64,000 nt of DNA from Riptortus pedestris (taxonomy: Eukaryota > Arthropoda > Insecta > Hemiptera > Alydidae), in assembly GCA_019009955.1 (NCBI GenBank), contig CM032228.1:221809501-221873500 (forward strand), given 5' to 3'. The translations under genes were made by a program, and so were the position numbers. Below the pieces are notes generated by a model. That model was not told where the DNA came from and did no database searches. It saw only the letters and a program-made list of their open reading frames with translations. Position 1 is the first letter of the stretch, and each line of letters begins with the position of its first letter. Shown here piece after piece: positions 19,626-31,092 of this stretch.

Positions 19626-20546
19626 GAAGTGAAAACTTCTTTAGGCACGTTGTGCACTCCGTAAGGAAGCATTTCCGGGAGAGGAAAAAAGTATGAAATC
19701 GCGACACCGCCACCGCTAGTACTAAGGTTTAGAAATAAAATCATATGGTATTTTATAACCTAATCATTTGATAGTTTATTTACAATTGAAGTGAAAACTT
19801 CTTTAGGGACGTTGTGCACCCCGTAAGGAAGCATTTGCGGGAGAGGAAAAAAGTATGAAATCGCGACACCGCCACCGCTAGTACTCAACTCAAAGCTAAA
19901 GGAGCTTCTTTTCTTCATAACTCCTGAACCAAATTAGCTAGAGTTTTCGTTCGCATACCATTTTAAAGAGGACAAAACCAGCATCATTTCGTTCACAGAT
20001 ACTATATATCTACCATTTTTACTTTCATAGATATTTTAATCCGAAGTTTAAATAAATTCGAATATTTAAATAAATAAATTCGAATATTTAAATAAATTCC
20101 GATATTTAAATAAATTCGAATCAAAACTGTTTGTATCCTACTTTAGCTACCATATACCGAATGTATCAGTTTTAGAAATTAGTGATGATGCTGGCAGTGA
20201 TGGTGGTGCAAGAGTTGTTGAAATTATAGATAGAAATTGATTTTTCTGAGTGTACTTAACTTATTTTTGTAAAGCATTTGTAATAATTCTGAAATGTAAT
20301 TTTTTTCTTTTATGTAAAATAACTGAAATAATTATGTATAGTATTTTATATTGGTAAATAAAACAATTCGTGGTACATTATTTTTTTTTATCACTATTAT
20401 TTTTGTCATTTCATTTTTTCATGTAAAATAGAACATAACTGTTACTTATTGATAAATAACTAAAAATATTTTTAAAATAAGACCGTAAAAAAAATTTCTC
20501 AGCAATGCCAAAATTGAGCGATCAAAGCTAAAGGAGTTTTCACTTC
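19626..20546. mobile_element. unclassified inverted-repeat element with 162-bp tandem units
   Basis: The left end GAAGTGAAAACTTCTTTAGG (19626-19645) is inverted at the right (20527-20546; GAAGTGAAAACTCCTTTAGC on the minus strand). The left end begins a 99-bp block (GCACGTTGTGCACYCCGTAA ... GACACCGCCACCGCTAGTAC) that repeats once with a period of 162 bp (19625-19723, 19787-19885). Further in, a short AT-rich tandem (AAATAAATTCGAATATTT, 20048-20122) is present. A coding-looking stretch (ISDDAGSDGGARVVEIIDRN then stop, about 20180-20240) precedes an AATAAA near 20357. This could be a non-autonomous derivative that keeps the last codons of a lost gene. Confidence 0.5.
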
Positions 20547-21229
20547 TACCGGCAGTCCCCTGACTGCTTTCTTTTTTTTATTGCATTTTAAGTTATGCAT
20601 TGGTACTTTTTAGTTCTTAGGTCTACTGTTCCCTCGAAAGTTATTGATCAAGCATATTTTTTGTTAGCAAGGTATGTTTTCTGTTTTCGTTTAAATGCAA
20701 TTCCCGTCTCGTAGAGAATGTTCCAAATAAATAAACAAAATATAGGGTATTTCTCAGCCGAAGGAAGATTTGTGCCTTTTCCACGGGATTTATTTACTTA
20801 AAATCTAAATTTATAGCACCGATTTCAACAAAAATTTCATTTTTTAAAACCAATAAAAGACGTAACAACCTCCTAAAAGAAAATTCCACTCCACCATTTT
20901 CTAGAAGGGGGGGGGGCAATCTCTGATTCCCTTATATATGCTACTATATAATCCATTACTTTTGAATATACTCCTTCCTACAGAAATTAATAAAAAATAT
21001 TAACTAGGAGGAAAAAAAATTATTTAAAAGTTATTAAAGAGATGTATTTAATGCATCTTTTTACGCGACAACTATCGTCCCTCTGTCTATTAGAAAATTA
21101 TTCTACAATTATAATTCTCCTAGATAAAATTTTTCATTTTAAATTTAGAAAACTTCTTCACTTAATATTCCTGTATTAACATTTTATTAGACTCATTGCA
21201 TTCTCACCAATGCCTTTATTATTAGGAGG
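20547..21229. other. AT-rich sequence upstream of RpLP2
   Basis: No gene, RNA or repeat recognised. It ends at the tentative first exon of RpLP2, so part of it may serve as that gene's promoter; no clear TATA box was seen. Confidence 0.4.
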
Positions 21230-21307
21230 TTTCGTGTGTGAGCAAACAGAGCCTCCTCTACCATTTTGCTAAGGGTTGGAACACGTTTCGTGTCCTAGAG
21301 ACTTAAA
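21230..21307 (+). other. possible 5' UTR exon of RpLP2 (tentative)
   Basis: A locally GC-richer stretch (TTTCGTGTGTGAGCAAACAG, CCTCCTCTACCATTTTGC, CACGTTTCGTGTCCTAGAG) ends at a strong donor, AAA/GTGAGT at 21307/21308. The first coding exon of RpLP2 starts with a splice acceptor one base before its ATG, so a non-coding first exon is required upstream. The pyrimidine tract CCTCCTCTACC would suit a ribosomal-protein 5' end. No transcript evidence, so the start is a guess. Confidence 0.3.
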
Positions 21308-22378
21308 GTGAGTATGACCATTATTATGCTTTTTTGGTCTAATTTTACATTATATCACTGAATTTGCTTCTAATTGCTGTTTAGTGTGTCATCACTTTCT
21401 TGACATTTTGATTTATCCTACATGTTGTCTGGTCATTGATTGGGTAGAGCCACGTGGGAATATTTTGATTATTTTATTTAGATGCTTTACAACTTACCTC
21501 GACGCATTTAGTTCAGTTTATTAAAGTTAAATTTGCCTTTTATTAGTCAGGTACTGTACAATTATTGAAAAATGTGAAATTTATTGTTTTAGAATAGTCG
21601 ACAAACGTCGTTGTATGTTATTAAATTGTTAGGCGGATTATTACTCTCTTCTTGAATCAACCGATTTTATTTTCTATAGTTTTATCTGCTACTTTTTATT
21701 TTGTAACTCCTGTTCTTTGTATTATTATTATTTATCTTCATGAATGTTTTCTGAATTGTGGCCAAGCCGTTTGTCATAATAACCTCTTTAACCAAAATTC
21801 TTAGGGTTTTATATGTGATTCAGAGAAAAGCAGTAATATAAGGCTTTCAGTGAACTAAACTAATAGGTAGTATTAGTTTGATTTTTTTTTTCATGTTTTC
21901 CTTTTTATTAGTCTAAATTTGTACAAAGGGAATCAGTATAACACTTTTGGTTGTTTGAACTGTAATTATAAATGTAACAAACTGCTAGTCAGCATTTATA
22001 TTGTTTTTCAAGGGAGCTAGAGGAAAGCAAAATTTAAATGTTAACATTCTTCAATTCGAAAGATTAATTTTGTGTAAGAATGTTTATTCTTAATTAATCA
22101 CCCATGCTTAGAACATAATATATTGCTTCCACATGTTTTTGGTAAACAGATTGTCTGTCCCCTCTCCTCTTACTATTAGTTTTTTGACTTATTGTGGATT
22201 ATGTGTATTGTTCTTCAATGAAAGCTTTGGAACCCAGTTTTGATAATTTCCTAATTTCCGTTCTGGTATGCCTCTAATAGCCATCAAAATGTCCTGGCTT
22301 TAACTAAAGTTCCCTCCTCTGTAGCATATCGTGGGGTTTTATTTTCTAAATGCTTATTGTTTTATTGGTGTTTGAATA

Positions 22379-22607
22379 TACTATTATTATTTATTAACGT
22401 CCACTTTTTGCAACTGAGGCTAATTGGGACGGGTTGTCTATAGGTTACCACCCTTTTCTAGCCAGGGTGGGATTTTAGGGCGTTATTTAATGAATTACGT
22501 CACTAAATAATTTCCTTTGCCCAGGCAAGAATCGAACTCTCGCCACTCTAGGTTTACCATGTGAGATAAAGGTCAACGCTTTAACTCGCATGGCTAACCT
22601 GAGCCCC
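22379..22607 (-). mobile_element. tRNA-derived SINE, copy c
   Basis: A full-length minus-strand member with (ATT)n at its left (3') end and GCTAACCTGAGCCCC at its right (5') end. The short direct repeat TTTGAATA flanks it. It lies in the presumed first intron of RpLP2. Confidence 0.8.
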
Positions 22608-23059
22608 TTTGAATAAACTAAGTAAAATAATCAGGATTTGTATTGTCCAGTTTGTACCTCTTTGATATTAGAAAATATAATTTGGTAGTAGCGTTTAGTA
22701 ACACTTCTGATTTGATCAAATATACTAGTGCTTTTAGTATTTAAAGTGAGCTCCAAAATGATACACTTTTACTAAAAGTATTATTTTTTGTGATTATTAA
22801 AGTTTTTGTTTATTAAGAAAACTTCCACTTCATCCATATTATTCCAATTTTCTATATCATCATCGTTTCAATTTATGATTAGTTATAACTTTAAAATGTC
22901 TTTAAATTTTGTGTTAAATAAAAAGTTAGATTCTATAATTTGTATTTAAATTTTATCCATCTATTTTTAAACTTTTTATTTAGGGGTGGATAAGATTGAA
23001 ATCTAATCAGAAGTAAGAGGTTTAAATTCTTTTCAATCTTGGAAATGGATGGCATCTGA

Positions 23060-23300
23060 GCATCAACAAAAATATCGCACCTTATAACCCCACTCTTGCT
23101 CGTCTCAAAATTTGTATAGCCTGTAAGTCTAATGTTAGGTTAGTAGTAATATACATACCAAGTTACATAAAATTTGGTTCAATAGTTTAGGCGTGAAAAG
23201 GCAACAGACACCAAGGCCAAAAATTGTAGATATTGTGTATAGCATGTGAAATAAAAAAATTATCGTGAAATTTCGAAGAAGAAAAAATCAATTTACAGAC
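23060..23300 (+). mobile_element. tail fragment of the polar (TA)n-associated unit
   Basis: Matches the tail of the 13-18 kb units: CACCTTATAACCCCACTC, GTAGTAATATACATACCAAG, AAATTTGGTTCAATAGTTTAG, GCGTGAAAAGGCAACAGACACC, TCAATTTACAGACGG. There is no head and no TA tract. Confidence 0.65.
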
Positions 23301-23520
23301 GGGGACTCAGGTTGGCCGTGCGAGTTAAGCCGTTGGTCTTAATTTCGTGTAGTAGACCTAGAGGGGCGGGTTTGATTCCCGCCCTGGGCAGTAGAAATTT
23401 ATTTAGTGATGGGCTCATTAAATAAACTCCTTAGGCTCACCCTGGCTAGAAAAGGACGGCAACCTGTAGATAACACGTCCCGATTAGCCATAGCATAAAG
23501 CGTAAATAATAATAAACACA
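23301..23520 (+). mobile_element. tRNA-derived SINE, copy d
   Basis: Head GGGGACTCAGGTTGGCCGTG, B-box-like GGGTTTGATTCCCGCC, body CTCACCCTGGCTAGAAAAGG, tail AATAATAATAAAC. It abuts the preceding tail fragment. Confidence 0.8.
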
Positions 23521-23590
23521 AAAAAAACAATTATATTTATATATTTTCTATTTTGAGTCTCAAGATGGAGTGTGTAATTTTTGCAGGTTT

Positions 23591-24084
23591 TTAGCAGATT
23601 TCCCTTAAGGGAAATCAGCTATTGAGGTTGTACTCATGACGGAATTTTCGAAATTTTTCTTCAAATGTCCATCGATCCTACCTAGTAGATGACGAAAATT
23701 AGGTCTGTTCAAAACTGTATATATATATTTGTCTGTTACCGCTCTAGCGGTCGCAATTTTTGTTCAATCATTACCAAACTCGATATTTAGTCGTTTTATG
23801 TAAAAAGAAAGATCAAGTTCGTTAATGGCTGAAATCGGACTAGTGGGAGGGGGAGTATTTTCTAAAATTCGAAATATTTCCGTTACTATATGTCGGATCG
23901 AAAAATTGTATAGAATCAATCTTATTGCAAATTAAATTTACTATAAATATTGTTATATACATTTATTATCTATCTTGAATATTAACCGAGATATTTGCAT
24001 TTTTATGAAATCGGGGCGGATAACGGATGAGAGTAAAACTTCACGTGGGAAATCTGCTTAGTTTACGCAGCCCCTGCGTGACGA
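23591..24084 (-). mobile_element. Helitron-like element in RpLP2 first intron (494 bp)
   Basis: Both ends are present (TTAGCAGATTTCCC palindrome at 23591, CAGCCCCTGCGTGACGA at the right). The (TA)n tract is very short here. Its right end lies 92 bp before the first coding exon of RpLP2, so it borders the branch-point and acceptor region. Confidence 0.75.
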
Positions 24085-24177
24085 CTTTTTCTAATTCTTA
24101 TTTCTTTTCTTTTTAAATATTACTTTAGTAACCATGTAATTTTGGTAAAGCTGACAATTTAATTCTCTTTTTGTAGA

Positions 24178-24349
24178 ATGCGTTACGTGGCTGCCTACCT
24201 TCTCTCTTCCCTTGGTGGAAAGGATTCTCCCACTGCTGCTGACATCGAAAAGATTTTGAGTTCCGTTGGCATTGAAATTGATTCTGAAAGAGTCAACAAG
24301 GTCATCGGTGAACTGAAAGGAAAGAATCTTGAGGAAGTTATTGCTGCAG
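24178..24349 (+). CDS. RpLP2: RpLP2 coding exon 1
   Basis: The acceptor TTCTCTTTTTGTAG precedes A-ATG. It encodes the N-terminal 57 residues (through EEVIAA) plus one base. The donor is GCAG/GTAATT. Confidence 0.95.
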
Positions 24350-27300
24350 GTAATTATTCTATTCTGTACTAAATGGGTAATTGTTATTAAATGTTTGTTT
24401 TTAGTTAATGAGATGAAATATATACTTATTCTATGGTGTCTTTATTTTCTTCAGAATTTTTATTTAGCCAATTGTAAGAATTAAGTTGGGGGGAATAAAA
24501 ATCCCTAAATTTCTCTTGCCATTGTTTTTTGAAGATTAAAGTTATTTGGTAAAAGAGAGGAGTGTGATGTGATGATTGTGCTTATTTTTACCATCTTTCG
24601 GGGCTGATACCTGATGATTTAATTACTTCTGATTGCACTCCTCATTTTTAATATATTTTACCAGTAATTTATTTCTCCTGCTTATTTGTTTATAAAATTA
24701 ATTACGAATAAATTAAATAGTTAATTGGAATATTCAAATGCCATAATTCCTTGTAGATCTTTCATTTAGGAAATATATTTCTCACTTTCCGATAACCAAG
24801 CCATGAATGGAATTAGCCAACCCAAGTTTTGATAGGGCATTTTTGCCTGCAAGTACCTATAATTTTTGTTGACAACTATCATTTCACCTATGTATGGATT
24901 TATCTGGAACCATATAAAAACTTCTGCCACTTTCATGATATATAAATTAAGATGTATGGAGTGTATCTGTTAAAAATATCCATGTAGAATATCTGTGACA
25001 GACAGACTTTATTCATTCTGTATTTTATTTTATTCATTTTCTTTGTTTAATATGTAGATATCTGATGTTTCTTAACATTTGGCTCCCAGTGATTTTGGCG
25101 CTCTTCTCCACTTTTCCTCAACAAAAAATTAAGCATATTGCTTAAATTTATATACAGTTTCAATAAATAATGTATTTTTAATTATTGCCCACTTGATGTC
25201 ATGGCTGAGTGGGGTGGGGTACTTAGAATTCTTATTAAATTAATGGGGGAATAGAATCGATGTCTCAGGAAGATCCTTTTACACAGTATTAATAACTTTA
25301 CTATTCGTGTTTTCAAAAAGGTTTAGTTTATAAAAATAAATCAGTTCAGTGGGGTATAGAAACCATTTTTGGAAGTAGTGGGATTATTAATTATAATTAA
25401 CACACAACCACCGGGTTATAAATTTAATCATCGTTAGCAAAGTTAAAAAGTATCATTTGTTGGCCAATACAATTCCATTGTAAAAACAATGTATTCTGTC
25501 ATGGTTTTCTTCAGACAGTTGTTATTCCATACCATTGTCTGAATCATCTCTTGGATTTATAACTGTAAATAATACCATCATCATACATACATAATGTTTG
25601 TAAACACAATTATGAATTACTGCTCTACATCAGCTGTAAAAAATTAAAATTAAATAATTTTCTGATTTTGAATTAAAGTAACTTTGATGAATGGAGTGTT
25701 ATATGATGAATTTATTACATTTACCATCTTTCGGGACTGAGCCCTGATGATAAAAATTGTCTGATGCCACTCCATTTTGGCGCACTTCATTATTTCTGTA
25801 TTTTCAAATTACAATAACTAGTGGTTTATGAAATTTAAATTGATAGAATAAATTACCATTTCATCAATCTCCAACCCACCACCACTTTCCATCATTAGGC
25901 TGGCTACAGGTGGGGTTCTCATTTCAATGTTGGTTATTCTTCCTTGATGCATTTATCATTTGTTAGTTTTATGCAGTAGCCAAAGGCCTTGTGAGCTAAT
26001 ACTTTAGTATTTCAATAAATATTAGGAATTTCTCATTCACAGATCCAGAGACAAAGCTCAGCCTTAAATTCTACGGGGGCTTGGGTTAGCCATGTTAATT
26101 AAAGCGTTGACCTTAATCTCACATGGTTAACCTAGAGTGGGGAGTTCAATTTCTGCCTGGGGAATAGGAATTTATATAGTGACGTAATTCATTGAATAAA
26201 ATCCTTAGTCCCACCCTGGCTAGAAATGGGTGGTAACCTGTAGAAGCCCCAGTTAGCTTTTTTTTTTTTTAAGTTCTACATCAGCTGTAAAATATTCAAA
26301 TGAAATCATTTTCTAGTTTTGAATTGAAGTAACATTCATGTATGGAGTGTTATATGATGAATTTATTACCTTTACCATCTTTCGGGGCTGAACCCTGATG
26401 ATAACGATTATCTGATGGCACTCCATTTTTGCGCACTTTATTATTTCTGCATTTTCAAATTTGCTTCCATTATAAAACTGACAATTTTTAAGATCTTAAT
26501 AAGTAGTAGAGGGTCATAAGTAATTTAAAGTAACCAGCAGCTTATGAATTTTAAATTTAAATTGATTGAATGACCATTTCATGAATCTCCAACCCACCAC
26601 TTCTTTCAATCATTAGGCCACAGGTGGGGGTTCTCATTTCACTATTGGTTATATCTTCCCTGATGCATTTATAATTTGTTAGTTTTATGCACTAGGCAAA
26701 GGCTTTGTGGGCTTCTACCTTTAGCATTTCCATGAATATTAGGAACTTCTCATTCACAGATCCAGAGACAAGGCTGAGCCTTTAAATACAACTCTTAACT
26801 ATTAACTTTGAATTATGTTTAATAATTTTTCAATAAAAGGAGAGTCCTTATTCTGTAAGGAGTACAATATTAGTTTTTGTTCAAGTGGGTAGCAAGTAAC
26901 CTTGACTTGAACAAACTATAAACCTTACCTCCCTCTGAAATGGACATATACTGAGACCTCGTAATCTTTACTATTGAATATTATGTACAAATCAAATTCT
27001 ACTAAATTTTTATTAATTTATAACAATAATGTTCAATTTAAATATCATTGTTTACAAGACTAATATGAAATTATCTTTACATCACTCTAATCTGAAAGTA
27101 GTTACTTTCGCTACCGTATGTAAGTATGGAAAGTGGGTCTTTTTATAATAACTTGAAACAGCTGTTCTCTTTCCCGGTCTAGGGAGGGAAAAGTTTTTCC
27201 CTCCCTAGACCGGGAAAGAGAACAGCTGTTTATACTTACTTACATACTATCAGTTGAAGTTACAGTTTCCAACACTAGGTTACGCTAGCGTTTCTATTCG

Positions 27301-30300
27301 AAAAACGATTTATATTTTAGTTATTTTAAAGCACTAAAGATATTATTGGTCGATTACTTATTAGAAAATATAATTACACTAATTTAACTTAGTTTTATTA
27401 TAAAATTTGAAAGAGTTATTAAAGTTATGTTACTTGTATCAGGTTAGTGCTCTATATCAGCTGTTCAGAAATAATCGATACTACAGAATGCAAAACAAAT
27501 CATTTAATATGATAATACTTAATAATTACGAGTTTAAATTATATTTTGCATTTTTTGCCTCGTGATGTAAAGTATCGTTCATAACTCGGGCGGAAAGTGA
27601 GTTTCCAATGCTCGATCTAATTTCCAGCCTCGGCCGTAAAACACGATCTCGCATAGGAAACAGTCACTTTCCGTCCTTGTAATGAAATATACTATTCCTT
27701 TTCCTTGAAGTTGAAAACCTGTTTTTCTGTTTAGGTACATTCACTTTGTTCAAGTGTTTAGTTTACTAGATGAAGTGGATTGTTTTGTAAATTTTTTGGC
27801 TAATACCAGTTTGTATTCCATAAATATAAAATATTTTATGTATTTTAATAAATTAGTTTGCTTTATTAGGTAAGGAGAAATTGGCATCTGTTCCTACCGG
27901 AGGTGGAGGTGTCCCTGCAGCAGCCGCTGCTGCTCCTGCAGCTGCATCTCCAGCTAAAGCCGCTGGTAAGTTAATGCTTAATGTTTTCATAGTTTTCTAG
28001 TATTCTATAGTTTATATGACTTCTATCCGTAAATATGCCCCACCATCTCAAGAAAGGTCTGGTCTAATGTGGTACATCATTATGATCAAAAGTAAATAAC
28101 ATTATCCTAGTTTCCTTGCAGTTCTCATGTTTGCTTATCTTAGCCTTGATCAATGTCAGAAGTCTACCAGGAGGAAAATCCTTTCAATGGAGTGTGCTGG
28201 CAGCCTGAATCTGCTTGTCTGGTGAATCTGTGATTGCCCTCCCCCCCTAAGATTTTCAGTTCTAGGCTACATGATTTTATTTTATCAATCATATGAAACA
28301 CAAAGTTTATATCTGTTTATTTGCTGAGCGAAGAGGTTTAGTCAAATATTTTGTCTATTTAATAATAATATGAATGCAGGGAAGTCATGTGGCGCCCACA
28401 TGATTTTTTTCCCTGTACTAACACTCCTTAACACTATAGAGATAATGTCACGCATAATTATTAATTAATCAATTATATTACTGCTAACCTATAAGGGAGG
28501 GGGGGGGACGTACATATCCTTTTTTCTTAACATAGGAGATTTATTCTTGATTTAAAAAAAATTTGTATTAGTCCATTGTCACAACAACTGAGACCTACAA
28601 ACAGAGTACTAATACTTCAATAATTTATTTCTCCTCTAGGAGTGGGAAAAAGAAATGCTCCCTTTTTATTTTAAATACATATATACATATGTAATCTATA
28701 CAATAAATTCAAAATAACTTCTTCTGGCATACTCCTGTACAAATACTGAACCTGAGGTTTCATAAAATTCAGGCCCAGCATCATTGCCGCATATCAAATA
28801 TTTAAAAAAATATATTTATAAATGTTCCCTTTTATTCTGTAATAATGAAGACCGCTAGAAAAACTATATTTCATTTCAAGGTTTTTACATCGAAAGTTCA
28901 GTTTTACCACAGCTTTGTTTGTGAGTGCAATTTCAACATTTTTAATATCATTTACTTTTACTCAAAAGTTATTCATATCGATTTTTTGTTTGTCTACGAT
29001 ATGCATAAAGAATTGCAATGTTGGTTAAATGACCCTGTAGTTTTCCCTCAACTCAACTCATTGAGCATCTGACATTCCTTCTTTTTTTATATATAGATTA
29101 GAAGGTCAGTCATTGATGCTAGAGAAATTTGTAGGAATCCACTGTGGTGACATTTCTATATGGTCCACAACTAAGACCTGCAAACAATTGTTATTGCATT
29201 TTGAAATTATTGCAGACATTTGATATCTGAAAATTAAAATTTAAGTTATTATTACGTTGTGATTTTACATGTTTATGTATAAGTATCAATTTCTTGTTTA
29301 TTTCATGTATTTGTTTAAGCCAATTTCCCTTCAGATAATAAGGTATTATTAATAGATTGCATGAATAATCTAGATCTAGGAACAAGATGAATTTATTTCG
29401 GTGCCGCTAAGCTACTATTAATTCAAATTTGTATGTGTGATCTTGGGTGTTTGTATGTAACTTTCAAATGGATATACCATTGCAACCGCCAAGAAAACCA
29501 GTTGCTAGATTTTGTACATTTTTCTGTGGGCATATTTAATTTTATGAAGTAAAAAAAAGTGTTTTTAAAAACCTGAGAGGTAATATAAAACATTACACTA
29601 ATATTAATAATAAAGAGAACTATAAATTTAAAAAAATAATTGGTACCTTATGTACAATTACATTTTCTAACTATGTTACCAAATTTATCCTCGCATGAAA
29701 GTGTCAAAAGATATTAATATTTTTTTAGTTCAGATTATTTGCACTCATTCTTTTAATGTAAACACAACTAGAAATGAAATTGTGTTTGTTTTGGGGTAGT
29801 TTTTCTGGGAATCTTCTTTGCCTTATTCAGACTCATCCCGGCTAATTTTAATCAAATAATCATTTTGTAAAACATTATGGAAAAGAAGTTATATTTTTGC
29901 TTCTATACTATCTAACCGATTACAATGAACTTGACCAGTTGTTTGCCCAGTCATGAAGCTTTCTGAATTTTAATACACTCATTTTATTTTACTACAAAGT
30001 GGGGTGAGGATTGTTAGCCATCTATAAAAATATAATTTCTTTGTTATCATTAAATATTCACGTAGCACCAGTTGTTTAGTACTTTTGTCATATACATTTG
30101 TGATATAAATCAATATAGAAAAATGTTATACACAAAAAGCATCCCCAGTCAACAGTTCTGTGATTAGTGAAAGACAATTAAATTGAATTAAACTGTATTG
30201 TGTCTTGGACAGCAGGTTGTATTTATATTCTTTTAGGCAAACTGGAGTAGAATTTGTTAAGATGGCTTTAAATTAAGTATAACAATATTTTGTTTCTTGT

Positions 30301-30708
30301 TTTGTCACAGATGGAATTGTTCTAATGTCTGTTCTTATCAAAAATTTGTATTTATGAATTTTATTATGGACTCATTATAAGCATATGGAGTATTGCTGGT
30401 TTAATCTTTTTGTTAATTTATTTATTTCTATTATAATGTAAAATGCACCTTAAAACCCCCTTTTCTTATTATATATTTTTGAAGGGCAATTTCGGTGCTA
30501 AAATAAGGTAATGGAATATCCAATGGTGTTGGCCTAATGTCTTCATCTAATTTCACACCATTTACATACAAACCAGACTAGATTATTTTTGAAAATTATC
30601 GTTATAAAAATTATATTGAACTCTTAATTTTCAGAAGAGAAGAAGGAGGCTAAGAAAGAAGAATCTGACCAATCAGATGATGACATGGGCTTTGGTCTTT
30701 TCGACTAA
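24178..30708 (+). CDS. RpLP2: 60S acidic ribosomal protein P2 (three coding exons)
   Basis: Encodes a 113-aa P2 stalk protein. P1/P2 dimers bind P0 on the 60S subunit in the cytoplasm and recruit translation GTPases. Coding exons are 24178-24349, 27870-27965 and 30635-30708, all joined in phase 1. The N-terminal dimerisation helices read [20 protein letters not shown], then [21 protein letters not shown] flexible Gly/Ala hinge follows ([16 protein letters not shown]), then a charged segment ([13 protein letters not shown]). The invariant C-terminal [11 protein letters not shown] is bound by elongation factors. Length and order match the family exactly. The ATG is the first in its exon, one base after the acceptor. 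The introns host five C/D snoRNA genes. Confidence 0.97.
24557..24643 (+). ncRNA. box C/D snoRNA 1 (RpLP2 intron)
   Basis: An 8-bp terminal stem GAGGAGTG (24557-24564) pairs with CACTCCTC (24636-24643). C box GTGATGA at 24569-24575, D' CTGA at 24604-24607, C' CTGATGA at 24611-24617, D CTGA at 24629-24632. The guide ACCATCTTTCGGG (24590-24602), just before D', is complementary to CCCGAAAGATGGT, a conserved stretch of eukaryotic 28S rRNA. It would direct 2'-O-methylation by fibrillarin in the nucleolus. The gap between C' and D is too short for a second guide. Confidence 0.88.
25691..25775 (+). ncRNA. box C/D snoRNA 2 (RpLP2 intron)
   Basis: Terminal stem ATGGAGTG (25691-25698) with CACTCCAT (25768-25775). 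C box ATGATGA 25703-25709, D' CTGA 25737-25740, C' CTGATGA 25744-25750, D CTGA 25761-25764. Same guide ACCATCTTTCGGG (25723-25735). Paralogue of snoRNA 3 by local duplication. Confidence 0.9.
26075..26258 (+). mobile_element. tRNA-derived SINE, copy e (3'-truncated)
   Basis: Head GGGGGCTTGGGTTAGCC, body CCCACCCTGGCTAGAAATGG, ending in poly-T after AGTTAGC. It lies between the two snoRNA-bearing duplicates. Confidence 0.75.
26342..26426 (+). ncRNA. box C/D snoRNA 3 (RpLP2 intron)
   Basis: Terminal stem ATGGAGTG (26342-26349) with CACTCCAT (26419-26426). C box ATGATGA 26354-26360, D' CTGA 26388-26391, C' CTGATGA 26395-26401, D CTGA 26412-26415. Guide ACCATCTTTCGGG 26374-26386. Nearly identical to snoRNA 2 in the boxes and guide. 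Confidence 0.9.
27115..27247. repeat. near-perfect 37-bp palindrome in RpLP2 intron
   Basis: Arms 27156-27192 and 27195-27231 (AAACAGCTGTTCTCTTTCCC ... and its exact reverse complement) are separated by only two bases. Weaker outer pairing (GTATGTAAGTAT against ATACTTACTTACATAC) extends the fold. No coding content. Possibly a foldback or MITE remnant. Confidence 0.9.
27870..27965 (+). CDS. RpLP2: RpLP2 coding exon 2
   Basis: Acceptor CTTTATTAG/G, donor GCTG/GTAAGT. Encodes the hinge, [18 protein letters not shown] and an alanine-rich run to SPAKAA. Confidence 0.95.
27966..30634 (+). other. RpLP2 intron without recognised RNA
   Basis: A 2.67-kb intron. I found no C/D snoRNA of the family present in the two neighbouring introns, and no clear transposon. 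The short open frames within it (28845-29072, 29191-29385) look random. Confidence 0.5.
30635..30708 (+). CDS. RpLP2: RpLP2 coding exon 3 with stop
   Basis: Acceptor TTAATTTTCAG/AA. Encodes the charged segment and C-terminal [11 protein letters not shown], then TAA at 30706-30708. The exon continues only TGCAG before a donor (GTATTA) at 30714, so an intron lies in the 3' UTR five bases after the stop. Confidence 0.95.
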
Positions 30709-31092
30709 TGCAGGTATTATACTTTTCATTATCTGTGCTTTGATATATTTTTTTCTAATATGGTGTTTAGGATTCTTTTATACCTTACTCACTGACAGTA
30801 GGGAGGCACTGTTAATGTTTAATGGCCACTACTGGCCTATGATCAGGGATCATGGTGTTATGTATCAATGTTATCAGGCGCCATTGGGGTAAATGATCAT
30901 ATCTGTGGCAGTACAACTAAATATTAAAAGAAATACTAAAGACCAGCTTCTGAAAGGACCCAAACATTGTAACTACAAAACATTGCCTTCTAGGTCTTGA
31001 TTAATCCTATCAGTTTTGTCCACCAATACCTAAGTCCAATTATTATAATCCCATTACAAAAATATCTGTTTTCACAATATATGACTAATAAA

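Larger units (their letters stand above)
25615..26783 (+). repeat. imperfect tandem duplication carrying snoRNAs 2 and 3
   Basis: The segment from about 25,620 to 26,064 (CTACATCAGCTGTAAAA ... CAGATCCAGAGACAAAGC) is repeated at about 26,274-26,780 (CTACATCAGCTGTAAAAT ... CAGATCCAGAGACAAGGC). Each copy holds one snoRNA and shared flanks (AATCTCCAACCCACCAC, CAGGTGGGG-TTCTCATTTCA, TTATGCASTAGSCAAAGGC). A truncated SINE separates the copies. Confidence 0.85.

Noticed and set aside
19626..19885. Direct repeats suggestive of a CRISPR-like array
   Set aside because: Only two 99-bp units in a eukaryotic inverted-repeat element. No spacer pattern.
20048..20122. Short AT-rich tandem as a possible replication origin
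   Set aside because: Low-complexity AAATAAATTCGAATATTT repeats, with nothing else to support an origin.
28845..29072. 75-aa plus-strand frame in RpLP2 intron
   Set aside because: No splice context or protein similarity. Composition is like the surrounding intron.
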